Of a stretch of DNA of 40,491 nt, positions 14,395-22,259 are shown piece by piece (within the stretch, counting starts at the first letter, position 1; each line of letters opens with the position of its first letter). The notes beneath the pieces were generated by a model. The model had not been told where the DNA came from, did not search any database, and saw only the letters and a program-made list of their open reading frames with translations. A program made the translations under genes and the position numbers. The DNA is from a virus. The stretch is taken from the IMG/VR virus record IMGVR_UViG_3300050821_023937, positions 1-40,491 of that record, one strand, 5' to 3'.

Positions 14395-16309
14395 CAACAT
14401 GTCGAGCCTGATCGACCAATACGGCAAGCCGATCTCACGCGCGGTGATCGCGGCGCTGCGCGAGGAAATCAGCCCTGTCGGCGCGATCCATGCCCGACCG
14501 CCGTTCGAAGGGCATTTCGCGTTCGGCATGGATCCGGCGCGGCTCGGCGCATTCATCCGCGCGGCCGACACCGGCAACACGCTGAACTGGATGATCCTGG
14601 CCGAAGAGATCGAGGAGCTGTTTCCGCACTACTATGCGGTATTATCGAAGCGTCGGCGCCAGGTGTCGCAATTGCCGATCACGGTGAACGACGCCGACGA
14701 GACGCCGGAGGCGAAAAAGCACGGCGACCTGGTGCGCGATTGGCTGAAGACCGACGTGTTGCAGCAGGCGCTGTTCAACATGCTGGATGCGATCGGCAAG
14801 GGCTATTCCGTGCACGAGATCATCTGGGAACAAAAGCCCGGTCGCGTGCGCCCGGCGCAGCTTCTGTATCGGCCGCCGCGGTTCTTCGAACTGAGCTGGG
14901 AAGACGGCGCAACGATCTGGCTGCGCACCGAGGGCGGCTTCCAGGATCTGTTGCCGCACAAGTTCCTGGTGCACCGGCACCCGAGCAAGTCGGGGCTGGT
15001 CGCGCGTTCCGGCCTGACGCGTGCGGTGGCGTTCCTGTGGCTGTTTTCGACTTACACCGCGAAAGACTGGGCGGTGTTCTGTCAGGGTTATGGCATGCCG
15101 ATCCGCCTCGGCCGTTACGGGCCGGAGGCGTCGGAAACCGACAAGAGCATCCTGTGGCAGGCGGTGTCCTCGGTCGCCGGCGACGTCGCTGCGATGATCC
15201 CGAAGTCGATGGAGATCGAGTTCGTCAAGGGCAACGAAGGCACCGCGGGCACCGAGCTGTATCTGAAGCGGGCCAATTGGCTTGACCAGCAGGTGTCCAA
15301 GCTGGTGCTGGGCAGCACGGCCGGGACCGACGCGATCGCCGGCGGCCACGCGGTGGGCAAGGAACATCGCCAGGTCGAACAGGACGTCGAGAACTTCGAT
15401 GCCGGCCTGCTGGCTTTCACGCTGACGCGCCAGATCGTGCCTGCCATGGTGGCGTTCACCTTCGGGCCGCAGGATGCGTATCCATCACTAACGATCGGGC
15501 GGCCTGACCTGGTGCCGCTGCCGGATCTGATCAATGCGATCAAAGAATGGGGCCCGATGGGCATGAAGGTGAAGGCGTCTCAGCTACGCGAGCGCCTTCA
15601 ACTTGAAGAACCGGAAGACGGCGACGAACTGGTCGGCGGCGTGCCGGCGCACATGCTGGAGCGCGTCGACGTGCCCGCGGCGCCGGACACCGGCGAAGTG
15701 GATATTCCGAACGAGGATGCCCCGACGCGCGCGGGCCAACGCGAGGGGCGGCCCAACAAACAGGCACCGGCGCCGGCGCGAAACACGATCCTCGGCTCAT
15801 TGATCTCGTTGCACGCGGCGGCGGACCCGGAGATCCACGTTGCGCTGACCGCGCGGCTGGCACAGGAAGCCGCCGGCGCGCTGCACGGCCTGACCGACCA
15901 GGTGCGGCACGCGTTCGAGCAGGCGACGGATCTGCGCGACCTGGCGCACCGCGTGCACGCGCTGAAGCTGAAGCCGGCGGCGTTTGCCGAGGCGATGGCG
16001 CGCGGCATGGCGCTGGCGCAGCTAGTTGGCCAGGCGAGCTTGGTGGAAGAGCTGCACGGACGGCAGACCGAACGGATGGCGGCGCTGACCGCGGCAGAGC
16101 GCGACGCGCTGGCGCCGGAAGATTTCGCGGTGCCGGACAAGCGGGAGCTGCCGATCAAGGATCGGGATCACGTCCTGGCGGCGTGGGACCTGGTGGACCG
16201 CACTGCTGATCTGACCGGCGCGGAGAAGGTCGAGGCGCGGCGACGGATCGTGGCGCGGGCGAAGGCACTCGGGATCAATACGAGCAAGTGGCAAGGGGTT
16301 ACGACATGA
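14387..16309 (+). CDS. Portal protein (DUF935, Mu gp29-like) with C-terminal extension
   Basis: The 640-residue protein forms the dodecameric DNA gate of the head. GTG 14387 is preferred over ATG 14399 because GGAGG lies six bases upstream (14376-14380). Family hallmarks are present: IDQYGKPISRAVI near the start, HYYAVLSKRRRQV, DGATIWLRTEGG, ARSGLTRAVAFLWLFSTYTA, KDWAVFCQGYGMPIRLGRYG and VLGSTAGTDA. After about residue 440 a low-complexity linker leads to a second region. The last 50 residues (IKDRDHVLAAWDLVDRTADL) resemble a short module that elsewhere ends phage head proteases, so this looks like a portal-plus-module fusion. It overlaps the next ATG by four bases. Confidence 0.92.
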   Translation: MSDNMSSLIDQYGKPISRAVIAALREEISPVGAIHARPPFEGHFAFGMDPARLGAFIRAADTGNTLNWMILAEEIEELFPHYYAVLSKRRRQVSQLPITVNDADETPEAKKHGDLVRDWLKTDVLQQALFNMLDAIGKGYSVHEIIWEQKPGRVRPAQLLYRPPRFFELSWEDGATIWLRTEGGFQDLLPHKFLVHRHPSKSGLVARSGLTRAVAFLWLFSTYTAKDWAVFCQGYGMPIRLGRYGPEASETDKSILWQAVSSVAGDVAAMIPKSMEIEFVKGNEGTAGTELYLKRANWLDQQVSKLVLGSTAGTDAIAGGHAVGKEHRQVEQDVENFDAGLLAFTLTRQIVPAMVAFTFGPQDAYPSLTIGRPDLVPLPDLINAIKEWGPMGMKVKASQLRERLQLEEPEDGDELVGGVPAHMLERVDVPAAPDTGEVDIPNEDAPTRAGQREGRPNKQAPAPARNTILGSLISLHAAADPEIHVALTARLAQEAAGALHGLTDQVRHAFEQATDLRDLAHRVHALKLKPAAFAEAMARGMALAQLVGQASLVEELHGRQTERMAALTAAERDALAPEDFAVPDKRELPIKDRDHVLAAWDLVDRTADLTGAEKVEARRRIVARAKALGINTSKWQGVTT

Positions 16310-16593
16310 CACCGACAATCGGACGGATGGTGATCTTCCGCGAGGGGGACCTTGATGGCGTTAGCTATGGGCACGGACCGCATTCGGATCGTTCATCTGG
16401 CACCAACGGAACACGCGACCATCCTGCTGTCATCACCAGGGCGTGGGGCAGCGACGAACACAGCGCCGTCAACCTGATGGTGTTCTTCGACGCCACGGGC
16501 GCCGAGCCACGGAATTCGGTGATGCCGCTGCAAGATCTCGGTGAGGGCGTGCACAACCCAAACCAAGGCTGGCGCTGGCCGACGCGCGACTGA
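16306..16593 (+). CDS. Small hypothetical protein
   Basis: The 95-residue protein begins on the ATGA overlap at the end of the portal gene. It has a beta-rich, Trp/Asp-containing composition (GRMVIFREGDLDG, NLMVFFDATGAEPR, GWRWPTRD). The PxIGRMV start and the WRWP ending recur in small phage proteins that lie near portal genes, but I cannot name a family. Downstream it leaves a short gap holding an inverted repeat and one arm of a direct repeat. Confidence 0.58.
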   Translation: MTPTIGRMVIFREGDLDGVSYGHGPHSDRSSGTNGTRDHPAVITRAWGSDEHSAVNLMVFFDATGAEPRNSVMPLQDLGEGVHNPNQGWRWPTRD

Positions 16594-16597
16594 AATT

Positions 16598-16641
16598 GTT
16601 GTCAGCAACAGTTTAAGCGGTGCCCACCGACGCCGAAGCGA
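16598..16641 (+). repeat. Direct repeat arm 1 (split repeat)
   Basis: GTTGTC at 16598-16603 and, after 16 bases, GTGCCCACCGACGCCGAAGC and the next GA (16620-16641) recur at 16810-16815 and 16832-16853 with the same internal spacing, 212 bases apart. The central 16 bases have diverged. Each copy supplies a GTG start for the gene after it. It also contains the short inverted repeat TGTTG-TCAG-CAACA (16597-16610 region). Confidence 0.6.
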
Positions 16642-16829
16642 CCGAGGCTCGCCTGCTGCTCTTTGCCTCCTTGGCATCATACCGCAGCGCATGGATGCGC
16701 GACGCAGTCGAGCACGTCAGGAGCGCGAGGATCGCACGCAAGGTCGGCCTCAAAGGCGACACAGCGAAGCATCTTGCGCTTGCTGCCGCGGCCCGTGAGC
16801 TCGTCGGCCGTTGTCGCAGGAACGCATAG
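16620..16829 (+). CDS. Small basic protein bracketed by a direct repeat
   Basis: The 69-residue product starts at GTG 16620 with MPTDAEA, the same seven residues as the following F-like gene. It continues as an Ala/Arg-rich helical protein (MRDAVEHVRSARIARKVGLK). There is no recognised family. The shared start sequence and 212-base repeat spacing suggest that this short gene arose by insertion or duplication at the beginning of the F-like gene. It may be expressed by borrowing that gene's translation start. Coding status is moderately supported. Confidence 0.5.
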   Translation: MPTDAEATEARLLLFASLASYRSAWMRDAVEHVRSARIARKVGLKGDTAKHLALAAAARELVGRCRRNA

Positions 16830-16853
16830 CCGTGCCCACCGACGCCGAAGCGA
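16810..16853 (+). repeat. Direct repeat arm 2 (split repeat)
   Basis: This is the second copy of the split repeat seen at 16598-16641. It places GTTGTC (16810-16815), 16 diverged bases, then the 22 identical bases that begin the F-like gene at GTG 16832. The pair encloses the 69-codon gene. Confidence 0.6.
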
Positions 16854-17635
16854 TCAGCCTGCCCTTCCAGGAAGCGATCGACTTCTTCATGCGGAAGGCG
16901 CGCGTGCCGACCGCGCACTGGGACGATATCTGGCGGACCGCGCACAGCCACAGCTTCATGGTCGCCGGCGCCACCAGCGACGAGCTGCTGGCGGACTTCC
17001 AGCACGCCATCGCCCGGGCGCTGAAGGAAGGCACCACACTCGCGGACTTCACCAAGACGTTCGATGAGCTGGTCGAGAAATACGGCTGGGCGCACTTCGA
17101 CATCCCCAGTATCCCAGGCTGGCGCGCGCAGATCATCTACGACACCAACCTGTCGACCGCTTACTCGGCCGGGCGCTACGCGCAGCTCACGGAGCCTGAC
17201 ACGCTCGCGGCGTTTCCGTATTGGACCTATGTGCACGGCGACAGCCAGCGGCCTCGGCCACAGCACCTGGCGTGGAACGGCATGACGCTTCGCGCCGACG
17301 ATCCGTTCTGGGCCAGTCATTATCCGCCGAACGGCTGGCGATGCAGTTGCAGCGTGGCGGCGACAACGGAGCGCGGCCTGGCGCGCATGGGCAAGTCCGT
17401 GCCCGACACTGCGCCTCCGCTGGAGACGCGGCCGTGGCGATCGCGGACCGGCACGGTGCACCAGGTGCCCGTCGGGATCGATCCGGGGTTCGATTACAAC
17501 CCCGGCATGGCGTGGAAAGAAGGCGGTGAGAAGCTGCCGGTGCGCTCGCCCGACTGGCGCCCGGTCGGGCCGCCGCCGCCGATCGAGCTGCCCGACGGCA
17601 GTCACCAGCCGGCGCCGGAGGGTGATGAAGAGTGA
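16832..17635 (+). CDS. F: Head morphogenesis protein (Mu gpF-like)
   Basis: This 267-residue protein carries the phage Mu F / SPP1 gp7-type head morphogenesis domain. The conserved run is RAQIIYDTNLSTAYSAGRYA, followed by PYWTYVHGDSQRPRPQHLAW and WASHYPPNGWRCSCSV (about residues 161-176), which has the family's NGWxCxC signature. The protein is a minor head component linked to the portal and may be injected. GTG 16832 is used rather than the upstream in-frame start because it is the repeat-defined start with a Pro-Thr-Asp opening. It overlaps the G-like gene by GTGA. Confidence 0.9.
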   Translation: MPTDAEAISLPFQEAIDFFMRKARVPTAHWDDIWRTAHSHSFMVAGATSDELLADFQHAIARALKEGTTLADFTKTFDELVEKYGWAHFDIPSIPGWRAQIIYDTNLSTAYSAGRYAQLTEPDTLAAFPYWTYVHGDSQRPRPQHLAWNGMTLRADDPFWASHYPPNGWRCSCSVAATTERGLARMGKSVPDTAPPLETRPWRSRTGTVHQVPVGIDPGFDYNPGMAWKEGGEKLPVRSPDWRPVGPPPPIELPDGSHQPAPEGDEE

Positions 17636-18141
17636 CCGGCGCCCGCATTGTCTCGGCGCTGGATGACAAGGCCGTGCTGGCGGCGTTCACCCGGCTGCGC
17701 CAGGTCACCACGGTCAGCCAGGGCATGATGCGCGCGATCGGCGTCGGCTTGGTGACGACGACGCAACGGCGAATCACACAGGGCGTCGATGCGGACGGCA
17801 ACCCGTTCGCGCCGCTGAACCCAGCCTACGCGGCGATCAAGCGCGGGCCTGGCATCCTGCGCGAGAGCCTGATGTTGCAGCGCTCGATCACCTTCGAGGC
17901 CGGCCACAATACGGTGACGGTGGGCAGCAACCGGATCTACGCGGCGATCCGCCAGTTCGGCGGCAAGATCGTGCCGAAGAACGCGAAGGCGCTGGTGTTC
18001 AAGCTGGGCGCCGGCGGGGGCATTGTGCGCGTGAAGTCGGTGACGACCCCGGCGCGGCCGTATCTGGGCTTCGGCGCGGCGGAGACTGAGGTCACGCTGG
18101 ACGTGGTGGAAGTGTTCACCATGCGAGCATTGAAAGCTTGA
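17632..18141 (+). CDS. G: Virion morphogenesis protein (Mu gpG-like)
   Basis: The 169-residue product belongs to the phage virion morphogenesis / tail-completion family that includes Mu gpG. A conserved part runs from TTTQRRITQGVDADGNPFAP through AAIKRGPGILRESLMLQRSI. The GSNRIYAAIRQFGGKI stretch follows, and the last motif is TTPARPYLGFGAAE. These are the usual R-x-F-x-x-G-x-D-P-x-G-x-x-W-type and PARPflG motifs. In Mu, G is a head-tail joining protein. A GTG start overlaps the F-like stop. After it the synteny is interrupted by a methyltransferase gene. Confidence 0.88.
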   Translation: MTGARIVSALDDKAVLAAFTRLRQVTTVSQGMMRAIGVGLVTTTQRRITQGVDADGNPFAPLNPAYAAIKRGPGILRESLMLQRSITFEAGHNTVTVGSNRIYAAIRQFGGKIVPKNAKALVFKLGAGGGIVRVKSVTTPARPYLGFGAAETEVTLDVVEVFTMRALKA

Positions 18142-18198
18142 CGGCGTGCGGGCCGGCGACGACCAGCACGAGGTGAAGAGGATCGGAGTGCGGCGGAG

Positions 18199-19215
18199 AT
18201 GATTAACAAGCGCGATCGGATGTTGGGAACGATCTCGATCGGGAGCTCCAGCGGTTTGGAGATAGGTCCTCTCGCTTCGCCGTTGGTGGCGAAGTCGGAA
18301 GGCCGCGTGTTGTATGTCGACTATGCGACAACGGAGATCGTGCGGGCAAACCAGCGTGATCCCGCTTTCAACCTCGCGGATATTGTGGATGTGGATATCG
18401 TTTGGGGCGAGCGGCCTCTGAAGCAAGCGGTGGGCGGGACCGTAGATTACGTGGTGGCTAGCCACGTCATAGAACATGTTCCGGATCTGATCGGATGGCT
18501 TCGCGAGATTTACGATGTGCTCGCGCCCGGGGGGACACTCGGGCTTGTCATACCAGACCGGCGCTTCACGTTCGATCTCTGGCGCTACGAAAGCACCTTG
18601 GGCGAGATGGTAGAGGCATATCTGCTTCGTTACCGTCGTCCTTCGATCCGACATGCGTTCGATGCCTTCCACTTGTCCGCTGCCGTCGATACATCCGCAG
18701 CATGGCAATCCGATCTGCGGACGGCCGGCTTGCCGCACGACACCCGGGCTCGTCTGTCCGAAGCTTTTGCCGTGGCGAAGAGCCTGGTTGCGACACCGCG
18801 TTACGTGGATTTGCATTGCTGGGTGTTCACCCCGGCGACCTTCCTGGATACCGCCGAGGCCCTGCTCCGGCTCGACCTATTCCCGTTCTTGATCGACGGC
18901 TTCTTTCCGACCGAACCAGGGGAGCTTGACTTCCAGGTCAGGCTCATCGCCGTGGCGGAAAATCAGCAGGATGCCATCGCCGCATCAATCGCCGCAGCGC
19001 GACGAAATCTGGCGAACGCCAGCGCATGGCCGCTGGAGCGCTCTTGCGCTGCAACCTCCCCGACCCACCCGCCTGATCAACCAGATATCGGGCAAATTCA
19101 GAGCGAGATCGTCGAGTTGCGCCGTGCGCTTGAATCCATGCACAGGTCCACGTCCTGGCGTATCACCGCTCCGTTACGCGCCGCTGCTCGCCGGATCGGC
19201 TTGCTAATGCGATGA
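18199..19215 (+). CDS. Cargo SAM-dependent methyltransferase, surface-glycan type
   Basis: The 338-residue protein has the class I methyltransferase fold. LEIGPLASPL (residues 20-29) is motif I and VLYVDYATTE (37-46) carries the acidic ribose-binding Asp. ASHVIEHVPDLIGWL (87-101) is motif II/post-motif II and LAPGGTLGLVIPD (108-120) is motif III. Residues 120-260 are a cap-like region. The end, ESMHRSTSWRITAPLRAAAR, has the STSWRITAPLR motif found at the ends of many bacterial LPS/O-antigen glycosyltransferases and methyltransferases. That suggests it modifies a surface polysaccharide. It does not belong to the Mu gene plan and looks like a moron gene. Base use seems a little less GC-biased than its neighbours. 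ATG 18199 is a tentative start. Confidence 0.82.
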   Translation: MINKRDRMLGTISIGSSSGLEIGPLASPLVAKSEGRVLYVDYATTEIVRANQRDPAFNLADIVDVDIVWGERPLKQAVGGTVDYVVASHVIEHVPDLIGWLREIYDVLAPGGTLGLVIPDRRFTFDLWRYESTLGEMVEAYLLRYRRPSIRHAFDAFHLSAAVDTSAAWQSDLRTAGLPHDTRARLSEAFAVAKSLVATPRYVDLHCWVFTPATFLDTAEALLRLDLFPFLIDGFFPTEPGELDFQVRLIAVAENQQDAIAASIAAARRNLANASAWPLERSCAATSPTHPPDQPDIGQIQSEIVELRRALESMHRSTSWRITAPLRAAARRIGLLMR

Positions 19216-19537
19216 GCCGTTCCGGCCGCAGCGATCAGGTTGAAATCGCCCTGGCAGTGGACTGACCCGACGTGGCCCGCGCCGAAAATATCATCACCGA
19301 TCGGCCTGCCAGTTTAAGTAACCCATAAGAGCGCTAAGAGGCACCCTGTGCGCCTCGCAGCGGAAAATCCGCGCCTCTGTTGCTGAAAACGCCGCCCCGC
19401 CTGTCCGGGCTGGCAATCGCGCGCGCGTGCCTGTAGCGTTCGCGGGCGAGCGGGGTGCCGAGACCGCCCTCGCGCAGATCTGATGCCGGTGGGCGCCGGC
19501 ATGATCCGGCGCATGGGCGGTCGCCAGTCTCCGCGTC
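19216..19537 (+). other. Intergenic region with alternative hairpins and the PI-like site
   Basis: This is the largest non-coding gap in the window. GAGGC (19338-19342) can pair with GCCTC at 19352-19356 or at 19373-19377, giving mutually exclusive hairpins. The perfect GCGGA-AAA-TCCGC hairpin lies at 19360-19372. The end holds copy R2 of the palindromic repeat. No gene with a usual start codon is convincing here. It could hold the terminator of the cargo gene and the late promoter of the head genes, but no T-tract or clear -35/-10 pair is visible. Confidence 0.45.
19479..19508 (+). promoter_or_regulatory. Candidate late activator site, copy 2 (R2)
   Basis: This copy of the 30-base repeat has one substitution (G for C) in the spacer of the ATGCCGG-N6-CCGGCAT dyad. 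It lies 29 bases before the ATG of the protease/scaffold gene, matching the place of the Mu late promoter PI. An additional stem, GCGCCGG with CCGGCGC across 19492-19512, is possible. Unlike the other copies, it does not overlap the stop codon of a recognised gene, which argues that the repeat's conservation is not due to coding. Confidence 0.55.
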
Positions 19538-20569
19538 ATGTTGCTCGCCTCCTACCACACGACGCTGCCGACCGGCGCTGGCGTGCCCGAATGGGTGCAC
19601 CTGATGCCCGCGGGCACGTTCATGGGCGTCGACGGCCGCGGGCCGTTCCATCTGCGCGACGCCGAAGCGGTGATGCGCGCCTCGATGGCCAACGACAACA
19701 AGCTGGCGATCGACATCAACCACAGCATCGATCGGGCGACGCCGCGCGGCGATCCCAGCCCGGCGTTCGGCTGGATCGTCGAGATGCAGTCCCGCGCCGA
19801 TGGCATCTACGGCCGCGTCGAGTGGACGCCGGACGGCACCGAGTTGATGACCAAGAAGACTTATCGCGGTCTCAGCCCGGTCTTTGATCGCACCAAGGAT
19901 GGCACGGTCATCCGCGTGCTGCGCGCCGCGCTGACCAACAATCCGAACCTGGCCGGCCTGGCCACGCTTCACTCACAGCAGGACACCGACATGGATCTGA
20001 ACGCTTTGCGGCCGGTCCTCGGGCTGGCCGCCACGGCGGACGAGGCCGCGATCCTGGCCGCGATCACCGCGAACGCCACCGCAGTCAGCCTGCACACCGC
20101 GCAGATCGAGGCGATCCGCACCGCGGCTGCACTGCCGGTGACCCTGACCGTCGAGGGCATCGCCACCGAGCTGCAGACGCGCCGCGTCGCCGCCGGCAAC
20201 GCCGACCAGCTCGCCGAGAAGGTGCAGACACTGAGCACCGAGCTGGCGACGCTGCGCAACACCGGCGCGAAGGAACGCGCGACGATGTTCGTCGACAACG
20301 CGATCAAGGCCGGCAAGCCGATCGTGCCGCTGCGCGATCGTTACATCGAGATGCACGCCGCCAATGCCGCTGACACCGAGGCGCTGGTCAACGGGCTGCC
20401 GAGCATCAACACCGGAGGCGTGGTGTTGAACGCTGGAGGCGGCGCGGGCGATGGCGACGAGGCTACAGCCTCGGAGAAGATGGTCGCCGAGAAAACCGGC
20501 GTCGACGTCAAGAAACTCGTTGCCCAGCGCAAGAAGCGCGAAGGCGCCAGCAACGGAGGGATGGGCTGA
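19538..20569 (+). CDS. I: Head maturation protease/scaffold (Mu gpI-like)
   Basis: The 343-residue protein matches the Mu I protease family. The N-terminal protease part has VPEWVHLMPAGTFMGVDGRG, AVMRASMANDNKLAIDINHS (the conserved D-x-N/E-H-S-type core) and PAFGWIVEMQSRADGIYGRV. It continues with YRGLSPVFDRTKDG and ALTNNPNLAGLATLHSQ, the usual end of the protease domain. The C-terminal half (from about residue 152) is a helical scaffold rich in Ala, Glu and Gln. It would trim scaffold and capsid precursors in the prohead. It follows R2 directly. The next gene's ATG overlaps its TGA by one base. Confidence 0.9.
   Translation: MLLASYHTTLPTGAGVPEWVHLMPAGTFMGVDGRGPFHLRDAEAVMRASMANDNKLAIDINHSIDRATPRGDPSPAFGWIVEMQSRADGIYGRVEWTPDGTELMTKKTYRGLSPVFDRTKDGTVIRVLRAALTNNPNLAGLATLHSQQDTDMDLNALRPVLGLAATADEAAILAAITANATAVSLHTAQIEAIRTAAALPVTLTVEGIATELQTRRVAAGNADQLAEKVQTLSTELATLRNTGAKERATMFVDNAIKAGKPIVPLRDRYIEMHAANAADTEALVNGLPSINTGGVVLNAGGGAGDGDEATASEKMVAEKTGVDVKKLVAQRKKREGASNGGMG
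19991..20569 (+). CDS. Z: Possible internal-start scaffold protein (Mu Z-like)
   Basis: An in-frame ATG at 19991, seven bases after AGCAGGA (19977-19983), would give a 192-residue protein covering the scaffold half of the protease gene. It begins MDLNALRPVLGLAATADEAA, and the tail is helical. Mu makes a separate Z scaffold from inside gene I in just this manner. The site lies right at the protease-scaffold border, which supports it. Expression is inferred from the start signal and the Mu precedent. Confidence 0.5.
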   Translation: MDLNALRPVLGLAATADEAAILAAITANATAVSLHTAQIEAIRTAAALPVTLTVEGIATELQTRRVAAGNADQLAEKVQTLSTELATLRNTGAKERATMFVDNAIKAGKPIVPLRDRYIEMHAANAADTEALVNGLPSINTGGVVLNAGGGAGDGDEATASEKMVAEKTGVDVKKLVAQRKKREGASNGGMG

Positions 20570-21258
20570 TGGCCCTGACAGCAGGTTACGGGCCGGCGCG
20601 GCGCGGGCAGCCGCCGACCGCCGGACAGTTCGGTGGTCTGGTGGCAGCCGGCGAGCAGATCTGGCGCGGCGGCATGATGGCGTGGAACGCCGGCGGCTCG
20701 CTGCAGCGCGTGCAGACTACGGGGTCGATCGTCTTCGCCGGGTTGGCGGAACGCGATTACAACAATACCGCCAGCGGGGTCGCCGCCGCGGTGCCCCCGA
20801 TGGTCGGACTGAAGGGAACCTTCGGGTTGACCGTTCCGGGCGCCACGCTCGCGAACCTCTATCAGAACGTCTACGCGACAGACGACAACACCTTCACCCT
20901 GTCGAACGCCGAGACCGGCGTCTTTGCCCTGGGCGGCAGCGACACCGGCACCCGCGTGCCGGCCAGCGTCACGGTCGCCGCAGGCAGCAAGGTCGGCGTT
21001 TACACCGGCACCGTGCTGTCAGGCGCTGCCACTTTCAGCTTCGCCGATCCGAACGGCGACGCGCTGGCGACCGGCACGATCGGCACTGCGTATTCCGCCG
21101 GCGGCGTCGGCTTCACCATACCGGGCAGCGGCGGCGTTGCCCCCATCGCCGGCGACACTTTCACCATCACGGTGTCAGAGAGCGCCGGCGCGATGCTGGT
21201 CGGCACGCTGGCCGGCATCGAGAACGGCCAAACCTACGTCAAGCTGCTCGGGGGCTAA
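20569..21258 (+). CDS. Probable head decoration protein
   Basis: The 229-residue protein lies between the protease and the major capsid gene. It has an N-terminal part with GQPPTAGQFGGLVAAGEQIW, a strand-rich middle (SIVFAGLAERDYNN), and a Gly/Thr-rich, beta-sandwich-like remainder (VPASVTVAAGSKVGVYTG, GVAPIAGDTFTITVSESAGA). Proteins like this, sometimes labelled DUF2190-like, decorate or stabilise the capsid. The assignment rests on position and composition. An Ig-like repeat region in the middle is possible. Confidence 0.6.
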   Translation: MALTAGYGPARRGQPPTAGQFGGLVAAGEQIWRGGMMAWNAGGSLQRVQTTGSIVFAGLAERDYNNTASGVAAAVPPMVGLKGTFGLTVPGATLANLYQNVYATDDNTFTLSNAETGVFALGGSDTGTRVPASVTVAAGSKVGVYTGTVLSGAATFSFADPNGDALATGTIGTAYSAGGVGFTIPGSGGVAPIAGDTFTITVSESAGAMLVGTLAGIENGQTYVKLLGG

Positions 21259-21264
21259 CCAGTC

Positions 21265-22197
21265 ATGGAGATCACTTTTCCCAACCTGATTTCGATCAAC
21301 GACAGCGTCTCGCTGTCGTTCAACGATCAGCTCTGGGCCGCCGAGACGATCTACGGAAAGTACTGCTACGAGGCGAATTCGACGGGCGCAGCCGAGGTTT
21401 ATCCCCGCCTGGAAATGCTGCCCGGGTTGCGGGAGTGGGTCGGCGACCGCGTGGTGCGCAGCCTGACGAATGTCACCTTCACGATCACGAACCGATCGTT
21501 CGAAGAGACCATCGGGATCAAGCGCACGGATATCGAGGACGATAAATTCGGGCTGCTGACGCCGATCGCGCAGGAGCTGGGCAATAACGCAGCGCGCTTT
21601 CCTGATCTGCTGACCGCGCAGCTTCTGAAGGCCGGCCACACCACGATCTGCTACGACGGGCAGAACTTCTTCGACGCCGCGCACCCGACGTACGACGCCA
21701 CCGGAAACGCGATCACCCTGGCGAACTTCGCCTCGGGTTCTTCGCCAGTCTGGTATCTGTTCGACATGTCGCGCGCGTTGAAGCCGGTGATCTGGCAGCG
21801 CCGCCGTCCGTTCCAGGTCATCCCGAAGTTTTCGATGACCGATCCGCAGGTGTTCTGGAACCAGGAATTCGAATGGGGCGTCGACGGCCGCTGCAATGCC
21901 GGCTTCGGGATCTGGCAGCTTGGCTTCATGAGCACCCAACCGCTTACGGTGGAGAACCTGCTCGCGGCCCGGACTTTGATGGCGCAATACCGCCGCCCGG
22001 ACGGCGCGCCGATGGGCATCAGGGGCACCCTGATCGTGACCGGCAGCAACAACTATCCGATCGCGAAGGCGCTCGCCGAAAACGAAAACATCCCGAACAC
22101 CTACAGCAGCACCTACGTCACGAGCACCACCGTCACCACGCTGCCGAACGCGGCGCGTGGGATGTTCAAGGCGCTTGAAAACGAGTGGCTGAACTAG
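21265..22197 (+). CDS. T: Major capsid protein (Mu gpT-like)
   Basis: This 310-residue protein matches the Mu-like major head subunit gpT family and would form the capsid shell. Family landmarks are the early sequence RLEMLPGLREWVGDRVV, followed by NRSFEETIGIKRTDIEDDKF. Then come AQELGNNAARFPDLLTAQLL, DGQNFFDAAHP, and in the second half FWNQEFEWGVDGRCNAGFGI. The C-terminus is NLLAARTLMAQYRRPDGAPM and PRALIVTGSN-type strands. The length agrees with the Mu protein (305). It is followed by the small gp35-38-like genes. Confidence 0.93.
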   Translation: MEITFPNLISINDSVSLSFNDQLWAAETIYGKYCYEANSTGAAEVYPRLEMLPGLREWVGDRVVRSLTNVTFTITNRSFEETIGIKRTDIEDDKFGLLTPIAQELGNNAARFPDLLTAQLLKAGHTTICYDGQNFFDAAHPTYDATGNAITLANFASGSSPVWYLFDMSRALKPVIWQRRRPFQVIPKFSMTDPQVFWNQEFEWGVDGRCNAGFGIWQLGFMSTQPLTVENLLAARTLMAQYRRPDGAPMGIRGTLIVTGSNNYPIAKALAENENIPNTYSSTYVTSTTVTTLPNAARGMFKALENEWLN

Positions 22198-22259
22198 CGC
22201 CGCAGCGCTGATACGCACCGCCGGGCCGTAAGGCTGCGGCACACCAAGGAGAGCGACAC

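Noticed and set aside
19322-19483. Open frame in the gap before the protease gene
   Set aside because: It has no ATG, no ribosome-binding site and an Ala/Arg-rich translation without family; it ends inside R2 by coincidence of TGA in the repeat.
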